This document shows, in pieces, positions 55,255 through 62,791 of a DNA stretch of 64,000 bases. A program made the position numbers and the translations under genes. The notes beneath the pieces were generated by a model. It searched no databases. It was given only the letters and a program-made list of their open reading frames with translations, and had not been told where the DNA came from. Numbering within the stretch: the stretch's first letter is position 1; every line of letters starts with the position of its first letter. The stretch is from positions 1,342,775 through 1,406,774 of the forward strand of contig NZ_OY781091.1 in the NCBI RefSeq assembly GCF_963676275.1, written 5' to 3'. This DNA is from an uncultured Cohaesibacter sp. (lineage in GTDB: Bacteria > Pseudomonadota > Alphaproteobacteria > Rhizobiales > Cohaesibacteraceae).

Positions 55255-56028
55255 ATGGATAAGGATAGAAGAGTTTTTAGATGGCCTAAGAAAGAGAATG
55301 CAAAACTTTGGAGGTACATGAGTTTTGCAAAGTTTGTGGCATTGCTTGAGACTAAATCTCTTTGGTTCTCCAGAGCTTCATGCTTCGAGGATACTCATGA
55401 AGGAAGTGCTGCCGCATTTACGGTTCTATTGAGAGAAATTGCCGAGAACCCTCCAAGGGAAAGCGATAGGCCATCACATGAGTTTATTCGAAAGCATCTA
55501 GAGGAAAACCCTAAATTACGAGAAGTCGTTTATATAAATTGCTGGCATCGAAATGATATAGAATCTGTTGCAATGTGGAAGTTATACGGGGGGAGTGAAG
55601 AAGCAATCGCCATTACTACCAAGTTTAGCAAACTTCTTCAGTTGCTTCCATATGACTGTAAAATCGGTGAAGTTGAATATATAGATTATGATCGCGAGGC
55701 ACGCCAGGATCTAACAAGGCCATATGGTTTGTTCATGTCTAAAAGGCTCTCATTTGCACATGAACAAGAAGTTAGAGCAATGTTTTACATCGACCCAAAC
55801 AATGCTCCTGGAGTAGTTTTTAGCGAGCAGGCCGAGGGGAAAAATAGAGATTTTCGTACGCCACTGGGATATCCTCAAGAAATCGATGTCGATAAGTTGG
55901 TCGACGAAATTTATATAGCACCAACCGCGCCTGATTGGTTTGAGGATTTAGTTAAAAGTATTTGCAAGAAATATGATTTCAAAAAAGAGGTTTCCAGATC
56001 AGACATCTTCAGAGACCCCGTTTATTGA
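55255..56028 (+). CDS. DUF2971 protein in AT-rich DNA
   Basis: A 257-residue protein of the DUF2971 family: WRYMSFAKFVALLETKSLWFSRASCFEDTHEG at the start and VVYINCWHRNDIESVAMWKLYGGSEEAIAITT in the middle are the family hallmarks, and HEQEVRAMFY follows. DUF2971 proteins have unknown function and occur sporadically, often in accessory DNA. GGGGAGGAG just before the ATG at 55255 decides the start. Codon use is far more AT-rich than in neighbouring genes (many ATA, TTA, AGA codons), suggesting horizontal acquisition. It stands alone after a terminator. Confidence 0.82.
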   Translation: MDKDRRVFRWPKKENAKLWRYMSFAKFVALLETKSLWFSRASCFEDTHEGSAAAFTVLLREIAENPPRESDRPSHEFIRKHLEENPKLREVVYINCWHRNDIESVAMWKLYGGSEEAIAITTKFSKLLQLLPYDCKIGEVEYIDYDREARQDLTRPYGLFMSKRLSFAHEQEVRAMFYIDPNNAPGVVFSEQAEGKNRDFRTPLGYPQEIDVDKLVDEIYIAPTAPDWFEDLVKSICKKYDFKKEVSRSDIFRDPVY

Positions 56029-56592
56029 GAGACGCTGCGGTTGGTGCGCCCGAAGTTAGGTTCGTCAGCGCTCCTTCAAGGAGAAGCTGGTGCAAAAACT
56101 GCCTTCAGAACAGGCGCCAGCTTGAAATCACGCTCTGAAGCACCAGCTTGTCCGCAAGGATCAGGCCGCAAAAGGCAAGCAGGATCACAATCGACATGAT
56201 CAACAGCCCTCCTTGCCAGCCTTTTTGGGGCGCGCGCATAAAAAATCAAATCTCATCACACCAATCTCTTTTGCCAACGGTCAATCAATGGTCCTGAGCG
56301 AAAGCTGAATAGGGGCATTCCGCTTCTTTTCCGCGCAGGTCTCGGGATTGGGGGGAATATATCGGGAAATCTGATTTGCGATAGGCGGCGTGTGTGACGA
56401 CTTGTCGTGCAATGTGTCAGCGCGAGACGGTGATACAGAGCGTTACACTTTTTTGCCGCCCGATGCACAGCTTCTTGCCAACGGGCGGGAAGGGCCAGCC
56501 ATGGCGCTGGCCCGGTTCCTTGTTTTGGGGCTGATGTAATCGCCCTGACGTCACGATGACGTCTCTATGGCGTCTCTACTGGGGCTATGGCC
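56029..56592. other. gap after DUF2971 gene
   Basis: About 560 bases. It contains a 10-bp inverted repeat (AAGCTGGTGC at 56084-56093, GCACCAGCTT at 56140-56149) and a small leftward membrane-peptide frame (56105-56239). The right part (56240-56590) shows nothing recognisable. Confidence 0.4.
56105..56239 (-). CDS. possible 44-residue single-span membrane peptide
   Basis: A leftward frame from ATG 56239 to TGA encodes 44 residues: a short N-terminus with MRAPQKGWQ, a hydrophobic helix (GLLIMSIVILLAFCGLILA) and a polar tail. An internal ATG at 56197 has AGGAGG 10 bases upstream and would give 30 residues with most of the helix. The frame looks protein-like, but it has no known relatives I can name. 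Confidence 0.4.
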   Translation of the reverse strand: MRAPQKGWQGGLLIMSIVILLAFCGLILADKLVLQSVISSWRLF

Positions 56593-57534
56593 TCAGTTGA
56601 CGGGGGTCAGCAGCGGCTCGCCTGCGAAATGGGCCTTGAGATTGTCCACCACCAATTGCGACATGGCTCCGCGGGTTTCAACGGTGCCGCTGGCATTATG
56701 GGGGTGCAGCACCGCATTGGGGATCGCTGCGAATGCCACATCAGGATTGGGCTCATTGACAAACACGTCAAGTCCGGCGCTGCCAAGACGGCCATCCTTG
56801 AGGCAGGCAATCAGCGCCGCCTCATCCACCACGCTGCCACGGGCGATGTTGATGAAGCTGCCTTGCGGCCCCAGCGCTTCCAGCACATTCGCGCTGATCA
56901 TGCCCTCGGTGTCGGCACCGCCCGGCATGGCGGCGATCAGCACGTCGGCCCATTTGGCCATGGCCTCAAGGTCTGCCATATAATGATAGGCAACGTCTGC
57001 CTGCTGGCGGCGGCCATGATAGGCAAGCTCGACCCCCATTGGCTCAAGACGGGCTGCAATGGCCTTGCCGATGCGGCCCAGACCGGCGATGCCGACCTTC
57101 TTGCCCCGGATCGAGCGGGTAAGCGGGTAGGGGCCATCTTTTCCCCATGCGCCACTGCGCACATGAGCATCGCCCCTGACAAGATCCCGGCGCACGGCAA
57201 GAAACAGCGCCACCGCCATATCGGCTACATCATCAGTCAATACGTCGGGCGTGTTGGTGACCTTGATACCCTTCTCGCTGCAGGCTTCCACATCAATGGC
57301 GTCATAGCCCACGCCGGAGGAGGAGACGATCTTGAGATTGGGCAGTTTGTCCAGTTGCGCACGGGTGATGCCGCGTCCGCCATTGGTCACTGCGGCGAGG
57401 ATCTTGTCCCCGATCTGGTCAAGAAAGGCTTCCTTGTCATCCGCCTGATCATAACGATGCAGGCTGTAGGTTGCTTCCAGCTGTTCTTGCTGGTCTGGGC
57501 GAAGGGGAACAATGACAAGAACGTCCGGTTTCAT
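56593..57534 (-). CDS. D-2-hydroxyacid dehydrogenase (GhrB/hydroxypyruvate reductase type)
   Basis: A 313-residue NAD(P)-dependent enzyme reducing 2-oxoacids such as glyoxylate or hydroxypyruvate. The nucleotide loop is KKVGIAGLGRIGKAIAARL; the catalytic residues fall in NIARGSVVDEAAL (Arg), FVNEPNPDV (Glu) and LHPHNASGT (His). VSSSGVGYDAIDVEA at the substrate side is typical. The protein is complete. Divergent from the nucleosidase gene at 57947. Exact substrate not determined. Confidence 0.9.
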   Translation of the reverse strand: MKPDVLVIVPLRPDQQEQLEATYSLHRYDQADDKEAFLDQIGDKILAAVTNGGRGITRAQLDKLPNLKIVSSSGVGYDAIDVEACSEKGIKVTNTPDVLTDDVADMAVALFLAVRRDLVRGDAHVRSGAWGKDGPYPLTRSIRGKKVGIAGLGRIGKAIAARLEPMGVELAYHGRRQQADVAYHYMADLEAMAKWADVLIAAMPGGADTEGMISANVLEALGPQGSFINIARGSVVDEAALIACLKDGRLGSAGLDVFVNEPNPDVAFAAIPNAVLHPHNASGTVETRGAMSQLVVDNLKAHFAGEPLLTPVN

Positions 57535-57946
57535 AATGCGTTATCCTTGGTTTGAGAGCCGCCATTCTCCTCCGTCCGTCTCAATGCGGGCATTGTGAAG
57601 GGATGCTGGTTGAAATGCATGGTTGGCGGCTAAAGAAAGCAGGCGAAGGCGAAGAGCATCGCCAGAATAGAGTGTAGCGACAATTCATCCTACCTGTAAA
57701 TACAGCAAGGCGATGGAAAAATGGATAGGTCAGAGGCTTTGCGACGCCCCGCCGCATGACTGGCTGGAATTTGTGCGGCAGACACCCTTGGCTTGTGTCT
57801 GCTTTCGATGTAGCACCTAAGGGGGACATATTTTCTTTCCCGAGCAAAATCTGCCCGAGAATGCTGGTGGTACGGATCGGCCCGAAAACTGGTGCCAAAA
57901 GGCCAGACTCTGAAAACTGGGCCAGAAACATAGGCAAGAGAAGACA
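57535..57946. other. divergent intergenic region upstream of nucleosidase gene
   Basis: About 410 bases. Just before the nucleosidase gene is a near-repeat, GAAAACTGGTGCC and GAAAACTGGGCC (57892-57931). An SAH- or SAM-type riboswitch would suit the gene but I could not build one from the sequence. No other gene seen. Confidence 0.35.
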
Positions 57947-58585
57947 ATGGACTACGAAATCAAGACAGTCGCGGGCAAGCGCATCCTCTATGTCATGGCG
58001 GTCGACGCCGAATATGGCGATCACCTGCGCGCTAAAATCGTGCCTCTGATGACCGGCGTGGGGCCGGTCGAATCTGCAATTACCGTTGCATCCTTCCTTG
58101 CCAGACTGGTGGCTTCCGGTCAGAAGCCGGATCTGGTGGTTTCTCTCGGCTCGGCGGGCTCGGCCACGCTGGAACAGACGGAAGTCTATCAGGCGACGTC
58201 TATCAGTTATCGCGACATGGACACATCACCCTTGGGCTTCGAGAAGGGCAAAACACCCTTCATCGATCTGCCGGTGGATGTGCCGATGCCCTTCCGCATT
58301 CCCGATGTCAGGGAAGCGCGCCTTTCCACCGGAGGCAATATTGTCTCGGGGGTGGCCTATGATGCGATTGATGCGGATATGGTGGATATGGAGAGCTTTG
58401 CGGTGTTGCGCGCCTGTATGTTTCATGATGTCCCGATGATCGGCCTGCGCGGCATTTCCGATGGCAAGGAAGAACTCACCCATGTCAGCGACTGGAAGGA
58501 ATATCTCCATGTCGTTGATGAAAATCTCGCCAAGGTCGTGGTGCAGCTGGAGCGTTCCATCACTTACGGTCTGATCCGCCTCTGA
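57947..58585 (+). CDS. mtnN: 5'-methylthioadenosine/S-adenosylhomocysteine nucleosidase
   Basis: Cleaves MTA and SAH to adenine plus the thio-sugar, recycling SAM by-products. The 212-residue protein begins at ATG 57947 after AAGAGAAG. Markers: the glycine-rich LMTGVGPVESAITVASFLA, VVSLGSAGSATLEQTEVYQA, the ribose-binding VDMESFAVLRAC and the catalytic Asp in GLRGISDGKEEL. It is a little shorter than E. coli Pfs, with a reduced N-terminus. Ended by a bidirectional terminator. Confidence 0.85.
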   Translation: MDYEIKTVAGKRILYVMAVDAEYGDHLRAKIVPLMTGVGPVESAITVASFLARLVASGQKPDLVVSLGSAGSATLEQTEVYQATSISYRDMDTSPLGFEKGKTPFIDLPVDVPMPFRIPDVREARLSTGGNIVSGVAYDAIDADMVDMESFAVLRACMFHDVPMIGLRGISDGKEELTHVSDWKEYLHVVDENLAKVVVQLERSITYGLIRL

Positions 58586-58631
58586 CAGACGCAGCCAGCC
58601 CTTCCTGCCGCATCTTCAGGAAATGCAAAAA

Positions 58632-58666
58632 CGCGAGCAGATCATCTCCGCTCGCGGGTCTCTTTT
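58632..58666. terminator. bidirectional terminator
   Basis: A 7-bp stem CGCGAGC / GCTCGCG with an 11-base loop; CTCTTTTG follows on the plus strand and TTTTTGC on the minus strand. It separates convergent mtnN and the small Cys protein gene. Confidence 0.75.
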
Positions 58667-58745
58667 GTTGCCTTATGCAAGATGGCCACAGAAACGCCAG
58701 AGATGGGCCCTGAGATGGGCGGGCCAGCAATGGGCCAGAGATGCC

Positions 58746-58931
58746 CTAGGCGGATTTCTGCTCCTCGAAATGGCCGCACCAGTCATTATCGGCAACGATT
58801 GGCCAATGCGCAAACTTGTCTTTTTCCGTCAGGAAGGTCGGCGGATTGAAGCGGCATAGTCCACGGTCGCCGTCTTTCTCTTCCTTGGTGTCAAAGTACG
58901 TGCAATCGTGGCAAGTCGAATGATCGGTCAT
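58746..58931 (-). CDS. conserved small four-cysteine protein
   Basis: A 61-residue protein with Cys7 and Cys10 (CHDC), Cys26 (GLCRFNPPTF) and Cys52 (DNDWCGHF), a pattern that suggests a bound metal or Fe-S cluster. Aromatic and acidic residues surround the cysteines. Such small proteins are annotated as hypothetical in alphaproteobacteria. Monocistronic, leftward. Function unknown. Confidence 0.7.
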   Translation of the reverse strand: MTDHSTCHDCTYFDTKEEKDGDRGLCRFNPPTFLTEKDKFAHWPIVADNDWCGHFEEQKSA

Positions 58932-59113
58932 GGTCTTGTCTCCCCTTGTTGCAAGTCACTCTCTGCCGTTTGAGCGCAAGATGAAATCCCCGCTTCAAAC
59001 GATGCCCCAAGGGTAGCAAAAACACCTTCGGCAATCTATCGTCGAAAGTTGTAGCCCGGCCATTCAGAGGCTTTGACAGCAAAATTGGACAGCCTTGTCC
59101 CCAATTGCCGCCA

Positions 59114-60046
59114 TTAGTCCAGATTGAGTGCTGTCGCCGGACGGGTGCCGGAAAGGGCGGTCAGAACATTCTCCACCGAGGCAACGGCAATCCGGCGCAT
59201 GGCTTCTTCGGTGGCTCCGCCAAGATGGGGAGCAAGGATCACCCTGTCAGACTGTCCTAGCGGGCCGAGCGGTGCTTCCTCTTCATAGACATCCAGCCCG
59301 GCAGCAAATAGCTGGCCTGAATTGAGCGCTTCCAGCAGCGCCGCTTCGTCCACCAGTCCGGCTCGGGCCGTATTGACCAGAATGGCTCCTCTCTTGACCA
59401 GAGAAAGGCTGTCCCTGTTGATCATATGTCTGGTCTCGGGCCGCAAGGGCGTATGCAGAGAGATGAGATCGGCTTCACCAAGACCGGCTTCCAGCGAGGT
59501 GGCCCGCTCGAAATCGCCCAGATCCTTGACGCGGGGCGAATGCACCAGAACGCGCATGTCGAGCGCTCCGGACAGCATCTTGCCAAGCCGCGAGCCCGTA
59601 TGACCCCAGCCAACCACCAGCGCCGTCTTGCCTTGCAGTTCGAGGGTCTGATTGCGGTCGCGGAAACCGAATTGGCCTGCGCGCTCTTGCCGGTCTGCTG
59701 CCGGAATGAGACGTGCGGCAGAAAGCGCCAGCCCCAGCGCCAGTTCGGAAACGGACTGTGCATTGGCGCCCGGCGTGTTGCAAACCAGAACGCCATGGCG
59801 GGTGGCCGCATCCTTGTCCACCGCATCATGACCCGCACCATGCACCACCACGACCTTAAGCTTGTCCGAGGCAGCAAAGGCTTCTTCGGTGAAGCCTGCA
59901 TTGCGGGTGATTGCCGCATCGCATCCGGGCACCAGCGCCGCCACCGTCGACATGGCGGCGTCCGGGCAGATAACGGGTTCAATTCCCTTTTGGCGCAACA
60001 AGGCAAGGCCGTCTTCATGAACAGGCTGGACGATGAGACATTTCAT
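59114..60046 (-). CDS. D-2-hydroxyacid dehydrogenase (3-phosphoglycerate dehydrogenase-like)
   Basis: A 310-residue NAD-dependent dehydrogenase. Substrate-side GAGHDAVDKDAATRHGVLVCNTPGANAQSVSELALGLAL, the nucleotide loop KTALVVGWGHTGSRLGKML (GxGxxG with Trp, His in the middle), NTARAGLVDEAALLEALNSG (Arg), VYEEEAPLG (Glu) and APHLGGATEEAM (His) are all present. It resembles the SerA-like short group without an ACT domain. The ATG at 60046 is preferred; the frame to 60082 overlaps the upstream small gene's stop. It is not closely similar to the enzyme at 56593. Substrate unknown. Confidence 0.88.
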   Translation of the reverse strand: MKCLIVQPVHEDGLALLRQKGIEPVICPDAAMSTVAALVPGCDAAITRNAGFTEEAFAASDKLKVVVVHGAGHDAVDKDAATRHGVLVCNTPGANAQSVSELALGLALSAARLIPAADRQERAGQFGFRDRNQTLELQGKTALVVGWGHTGSRLGKMLSGALDMRVLVHSPRVKDLGDFERATSLEAGLGEADLISLHTPLRPETRHMINRDSLSLVKRGAILVNTARAGLVDEAALLEALNSGQLFAAGLDVYEEEAPLGPLGQSDRVILAPHLGGATEEAMRRIAVASVENVLTALSGTRPATALNLD

Positions 60047-60078
60047 GGCTTTATTTTCTTTTCCGGCTTGGTGACTGG

Positions 60079-60279
60079 TCAATTCTGGATATAGAGAAAA
60101 AAGGCGGCAAGCAAGATAAAGACAATCAGCAAGGCAATGAGCTTGTCTCTGGTATCACGGTCAAACTGATCGCGTCGCCTGCGTGCCGACCCTTGCGATG
60201 ATGCCTCTTGCGATGATGACGCACCCGAAATATCGGCTTTATGTGGTGCCAGATCCAGTTCCGGAGGTGTTTCGGGCAT
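60079..60279 (-). CDS. small membrane protein
   Basis: A 66-residue protein with a polar, Ser/Ala/Arg-rich N-terminal half containing RRRRDQFDRDTRDK and one C-terminal membrane helix (KLIALLIVFILLAAFFLYI). Tail-anchored by prediction. Just upstream of the dehydrogenase and 20 bases downstream of the HAD gene on the same strand, so it sits in a leftward three-gene set. Function unknown. Confidence 0.6.
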   Translation of the reverse strand: MPETPPELDLAPHKADISGASSSQEASSQGSARRRRDQFDRDTRDKLIALLIVFILLAAFFLYIQN

Positions 60280-60299
60280 GACGTCAGTCTCTTGGGGCG

Positions 60300-60938
60300 C
60301 TATTTGAGGGGAAAGTCGCGATAGCTCGTGAGTATTTCGCCATCATAACCCGAAAAGGCTTCATGGCCCATGGGCACATGCAGGAGATGTTGCATACCCG
60401 CCCGCCGGGCCGCTTCAATGCCCACTGCGCTGTCTTCTACCACTAGGCAATTCTGTGGTGCGAAACCCATTTTCTCTGCTGCATGCAGAAACAGACCCGG
60501 CTCGGGCTTCCAGCTCTGGACATCGTAGGAACTGAACAGGCGTCCCTCGAAATGCGGCAAGAGGCCGGTGAGGCCAAGGGAATGCTGCATCTTCTTGGGA
60601 GGTCCGGCCGAAGCAATGCATTTGGGCAGGCTGAGGGCGGATACCACTTCGACCACATCGGGAAAGGCTTTGAGCTCGGCCTCGAACAATTCGGCCACAT
60701 GGGCGCGATAGGTGATTTCATAATCATCGGCGAGCTTGTGCCCGACGCGCCCCTCCATCGCAGCGACAATGGCGTGAAACTGGCAGCCGCGCAGATTTTC
60801 GATCATGTAATGGACGTCCCAGTCAAGGTCGGGCACGGTGTCGCAATAACCCTGAAGGCAAATGACCTCGCTGTCGACCAGCGTGCCGTCGAGATCAAAG
60901 ATCACACATTGAATGCGGTCTAACTCCAGCTTTTTCAT
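60300..60938 (-). CDS. HAD-superfamily phosphatase (subfamily IA)
   Basis: A 212-residue HAD hydrolase. Motif I is [11 protein letters not shown] (Asp15, Asp17), motif [11 protein letters not shown] (Ser), motif [11 protein letters not shown] (Lys) and motif [14 protein letters not shown] (Asp pair). The alpha-helical cap between motifs I and II includes [13 protein letters not shown]. Close to YieH/beta-phosphoglucomutase-type phosphatases acting on small phospho-sugars. Start of a leftward set with the small membrane protein and dehydrogenase. Confidence 0.88.
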   Translation of the reverse strand: MKKLELDRIQCVIFDLDGTLVDSEVICLQGYCDTVPDLDWDVHYMIENLRGCQFHAIVAAMEGRVGHKLADDYEITYRAHVAELFEAELKAFPDVVEVVSALSLPKCIASAGPPKKMQHSLGLTGLLPHFEGRLFSSYDVQSWKPEPGLFLHAAEKMGFAPQNCLVVEDSAVGIEAARRAGMQHLLHVPMGHEAFSGYDGEILTSYRDFPLK

Positions 60939-61124
60939 GAGATTTTTTCTTTCTTTGGCGGGGATTGAGGCGGGCGTCTTGTCGTTACCAAGTGCTTATC
61001 ATAGATATTTGTCATACCAAACATGCGATTTGGATCATGGCAGGGCACTTGTGGATGTGGGCGAAGTGGTTTAGGTTGCGTAGAAATTCTTATAAAAACA
61101 AAAACACCCGTTAAGGAGCTGTCC

Positions 61125-61247
61125 ATGTATTCCAATTCACTTGCAAGTTCAAAAATTTCCCGGCTGAGACTGTTCAGAGAAGTCTACACCCTCGTAGTTT
61201 GCACCCTGTTTGCTCCGTCTGCCTGCTGCTGCACCTGCCACAAATAA
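61125..61247 (+). CDS. 40-residue Cys-rich small protein
   Basis: ATG 61125 has an ideal ribosome site (AAGGAG, 6 bases) and opens a 40-codon frame ending at TAA 61247. The product has a Ser/Arg-rich front, a hydrophobic middle (VYTLVVCTLFAPSA) and the ending CCCTCHK, so six of its cysteines lie in the last 16 residues if the one in the helix is counted with care: C26, then C34-C36 and C38. Clustered Cys codons recall cysteine-sensing leader peptides, but no rightward gene follows (YcaQ-like gene converges). A TATAAA-like -10 lies about 35 bases upstream. Function unknown. Confidence 0.55.
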   Translation: MYSNSLASSKISRLRLFREVYTLVVCTLFAPSACCCTCHK

Positions 61248-61282
61248 GCTGGCATATGTGCCCTCTGTCTCTTTGATGACAA

Positions 61283-62512
61283 TTACAGTTTGCTGACCGA
61301 CTCTTTGAGAGAGCCGGCCAGATCCCCCCTCTCGCCAACGCGAATAGCTTCCAGCTTCATCCATCCAGCCATCAACGCAAGTTCCTTCGCCAGCGCCTCG
61401 CTGACCTTGTGCTTGTTGATGCCTTTTTCTCCATAAGCTGCAAAGACCTCCAGAATGGCCTCTTGCCGGTTGGCCTTGAGATCGAGGCGGGCAACCAGCC
61501 TGTCTCCCATCAAAAAGGGCAGCACATAATAGCCGAACCGTCTTTGTTCCTTGGGTACATAGATTTCTATGCGATAATGGAAATCAAACAGGGCTTCGGC
61601 CCGATCCCTGTACCAGATGAGGGAATCGAAGGGGGCCAGCAGAGCCTGACAATTGGCTCTCGCTGGCAGGCTGGCGTCTTTGAAAAGATAGGTGGGGGCG
61701 TCCCAGCCCTCGACCTTGACCGCTTCGATCGTGCCATCTTCCACAAGGCTGCCAAGAGCTGCGCGCGCTTCCTCGGTTGAAAGACGGAAATAGTCTTTCA
61801 GACATTTCTCGGTTCCTATGCCGTTTGATTTTGCCGCCAGCATCATCAGATGCCGCTGGGCATCCTTCTCGTCCAATGGTTCGGCATTGAGAAATTCTGC
61901 CGGAATGACCCGTTCGGGCAGATCGTAATAGCGCGTGAAACCCTGCCGACCGGCGGCCACGATATGGCCACACCAGAACAGGAATTCCAGCGCAAGCTTG
62001 CTGTCATTCCAGCCCCACCAACTGCTCGAACGGCTGCCCCGCTTTTCCAGATCGGAGACGCATAGCGGACCGCGATCCGCGATATCCTGCTGGACCTGCC
62101 TGATAACATCGGGGTGCTCTCTGGCATAGCGGGACAATTTGCGCCAGACACCCTGATGCCGCCGGGCCCGCTCCATGCGCCAGCGCAGCGCCGGATAAAG
62201 ACTGACAGGCACGAGCGAGGCCTCATGCCCCCAATATTCGAAATAGTCCTTCGGCTGCCCTTTCTGGCTGACATCATGGGCCAGACGATCAAGGGTTGCC
62301 TTGTCATAATCTCCCAGCCTTGCAAACGCGGTCAGATAATGGGCGCGATCAAGGACATTGACCGAGTCGATCTGCAACAGCGAGACATGTTCGAACAGTC
62401 TGTCGATGTGACGCCTGTCAATTCGCTTGAGAGAGCGCATCTGCGGCAAAAAGCCCTGTGCCCTGAGCGCGATGCGTCTTGCCTGGGCTTTTGAAAGACT
62501 CTGGTCGGTCAT
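61283..62512 (-). CDS. YcaQ/AlkZ-type winged-helix DNA glycosylase
   Basis: A 409-residue HTH_42-family protein. YcaQ/AlkZ enzymes unhook interstrand crosslinks and excise alkylated bases. The catalytic Q-x-D motif is present as LLQIDSVNV (Gln47, Asp49), within a stretch typical of the family (HVSLLQIDSVNVLDRAHYLTAFARLGDYD). GWNDSKLALEFLFWCGHIVAAGRQGFTRYYDLPERVIP marks the winged helices, and APFDSLIWYRDRAEALFDFHYRIEIYVPKEQRRFGYYVLPFLMGDRLVARLDLK forms the conserved C-terminal beta part. Complete; convergent with the Cys-rich small gene. Confidence 0.9.
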   Translation of the reverse strand: MTDQSLSKAQARRIALRAQGFLPQMRSLKRIDRRHIDRLFEHVSLLQIDSVNVLDRAHYLTAFARLGDYDKATLDRLAHDVSQKGQPKDYFEYWGHEASLVPVSLYPALRWRMERARRHQGVWRKLSRYAREHPDVIRQVQQDIADRGPLCVSDLEKRGSRSSSWWGWNDSKLALEFLFWCGHIVAAGRQGFTRYYDLPERVIPAEFLNAEPLDEKDAQRHLMMLAAKSNGIGTEKCLKDYFRLSTEEARAALGSLVEDGTIEAVKVEGWDAPTYLFKDASLPARANCQALLAPFDSLIWYRDRAEALFDFHYRIEIYVPKEQRRFGYYVLPFLMGDRLVARLDLKANRQEAILEVFAAYGEKGINKHKVSEALAKELALMAGWMKLEAIRVGERGDLAGSLKESVSKL

Positions 62513-62791
62513 ATTTTCATCACGAATTGATTGGATTAACGAAAAGAATCAATGCTTCTTTCCTGACGGGAAGGGCATGTTGCGTAGTTTGAAAGCTCTA
62601 GGTTGCATATGCAAACAAAACAGAAATTGCTCAGTCAAAAAGTTGAATAAAACGGAAATTTCGTCCTGTAGCCCGGATCATGGTCTTGGTCCTGAAAGAT
62701 TGCTGAGATACTCTCCAAAAGAATGGGTTCCACCTCCGTCACAAACGACATCCGACGGATGCCCAGTGGATCATAGGAAGGAATTACCACA

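Noticed and set aside
57892..57946. SAH/SAM riboswitch before mtnN
   Set aside because: Only a short near-repeat was found; no conserved riboswitch core could be drawn.
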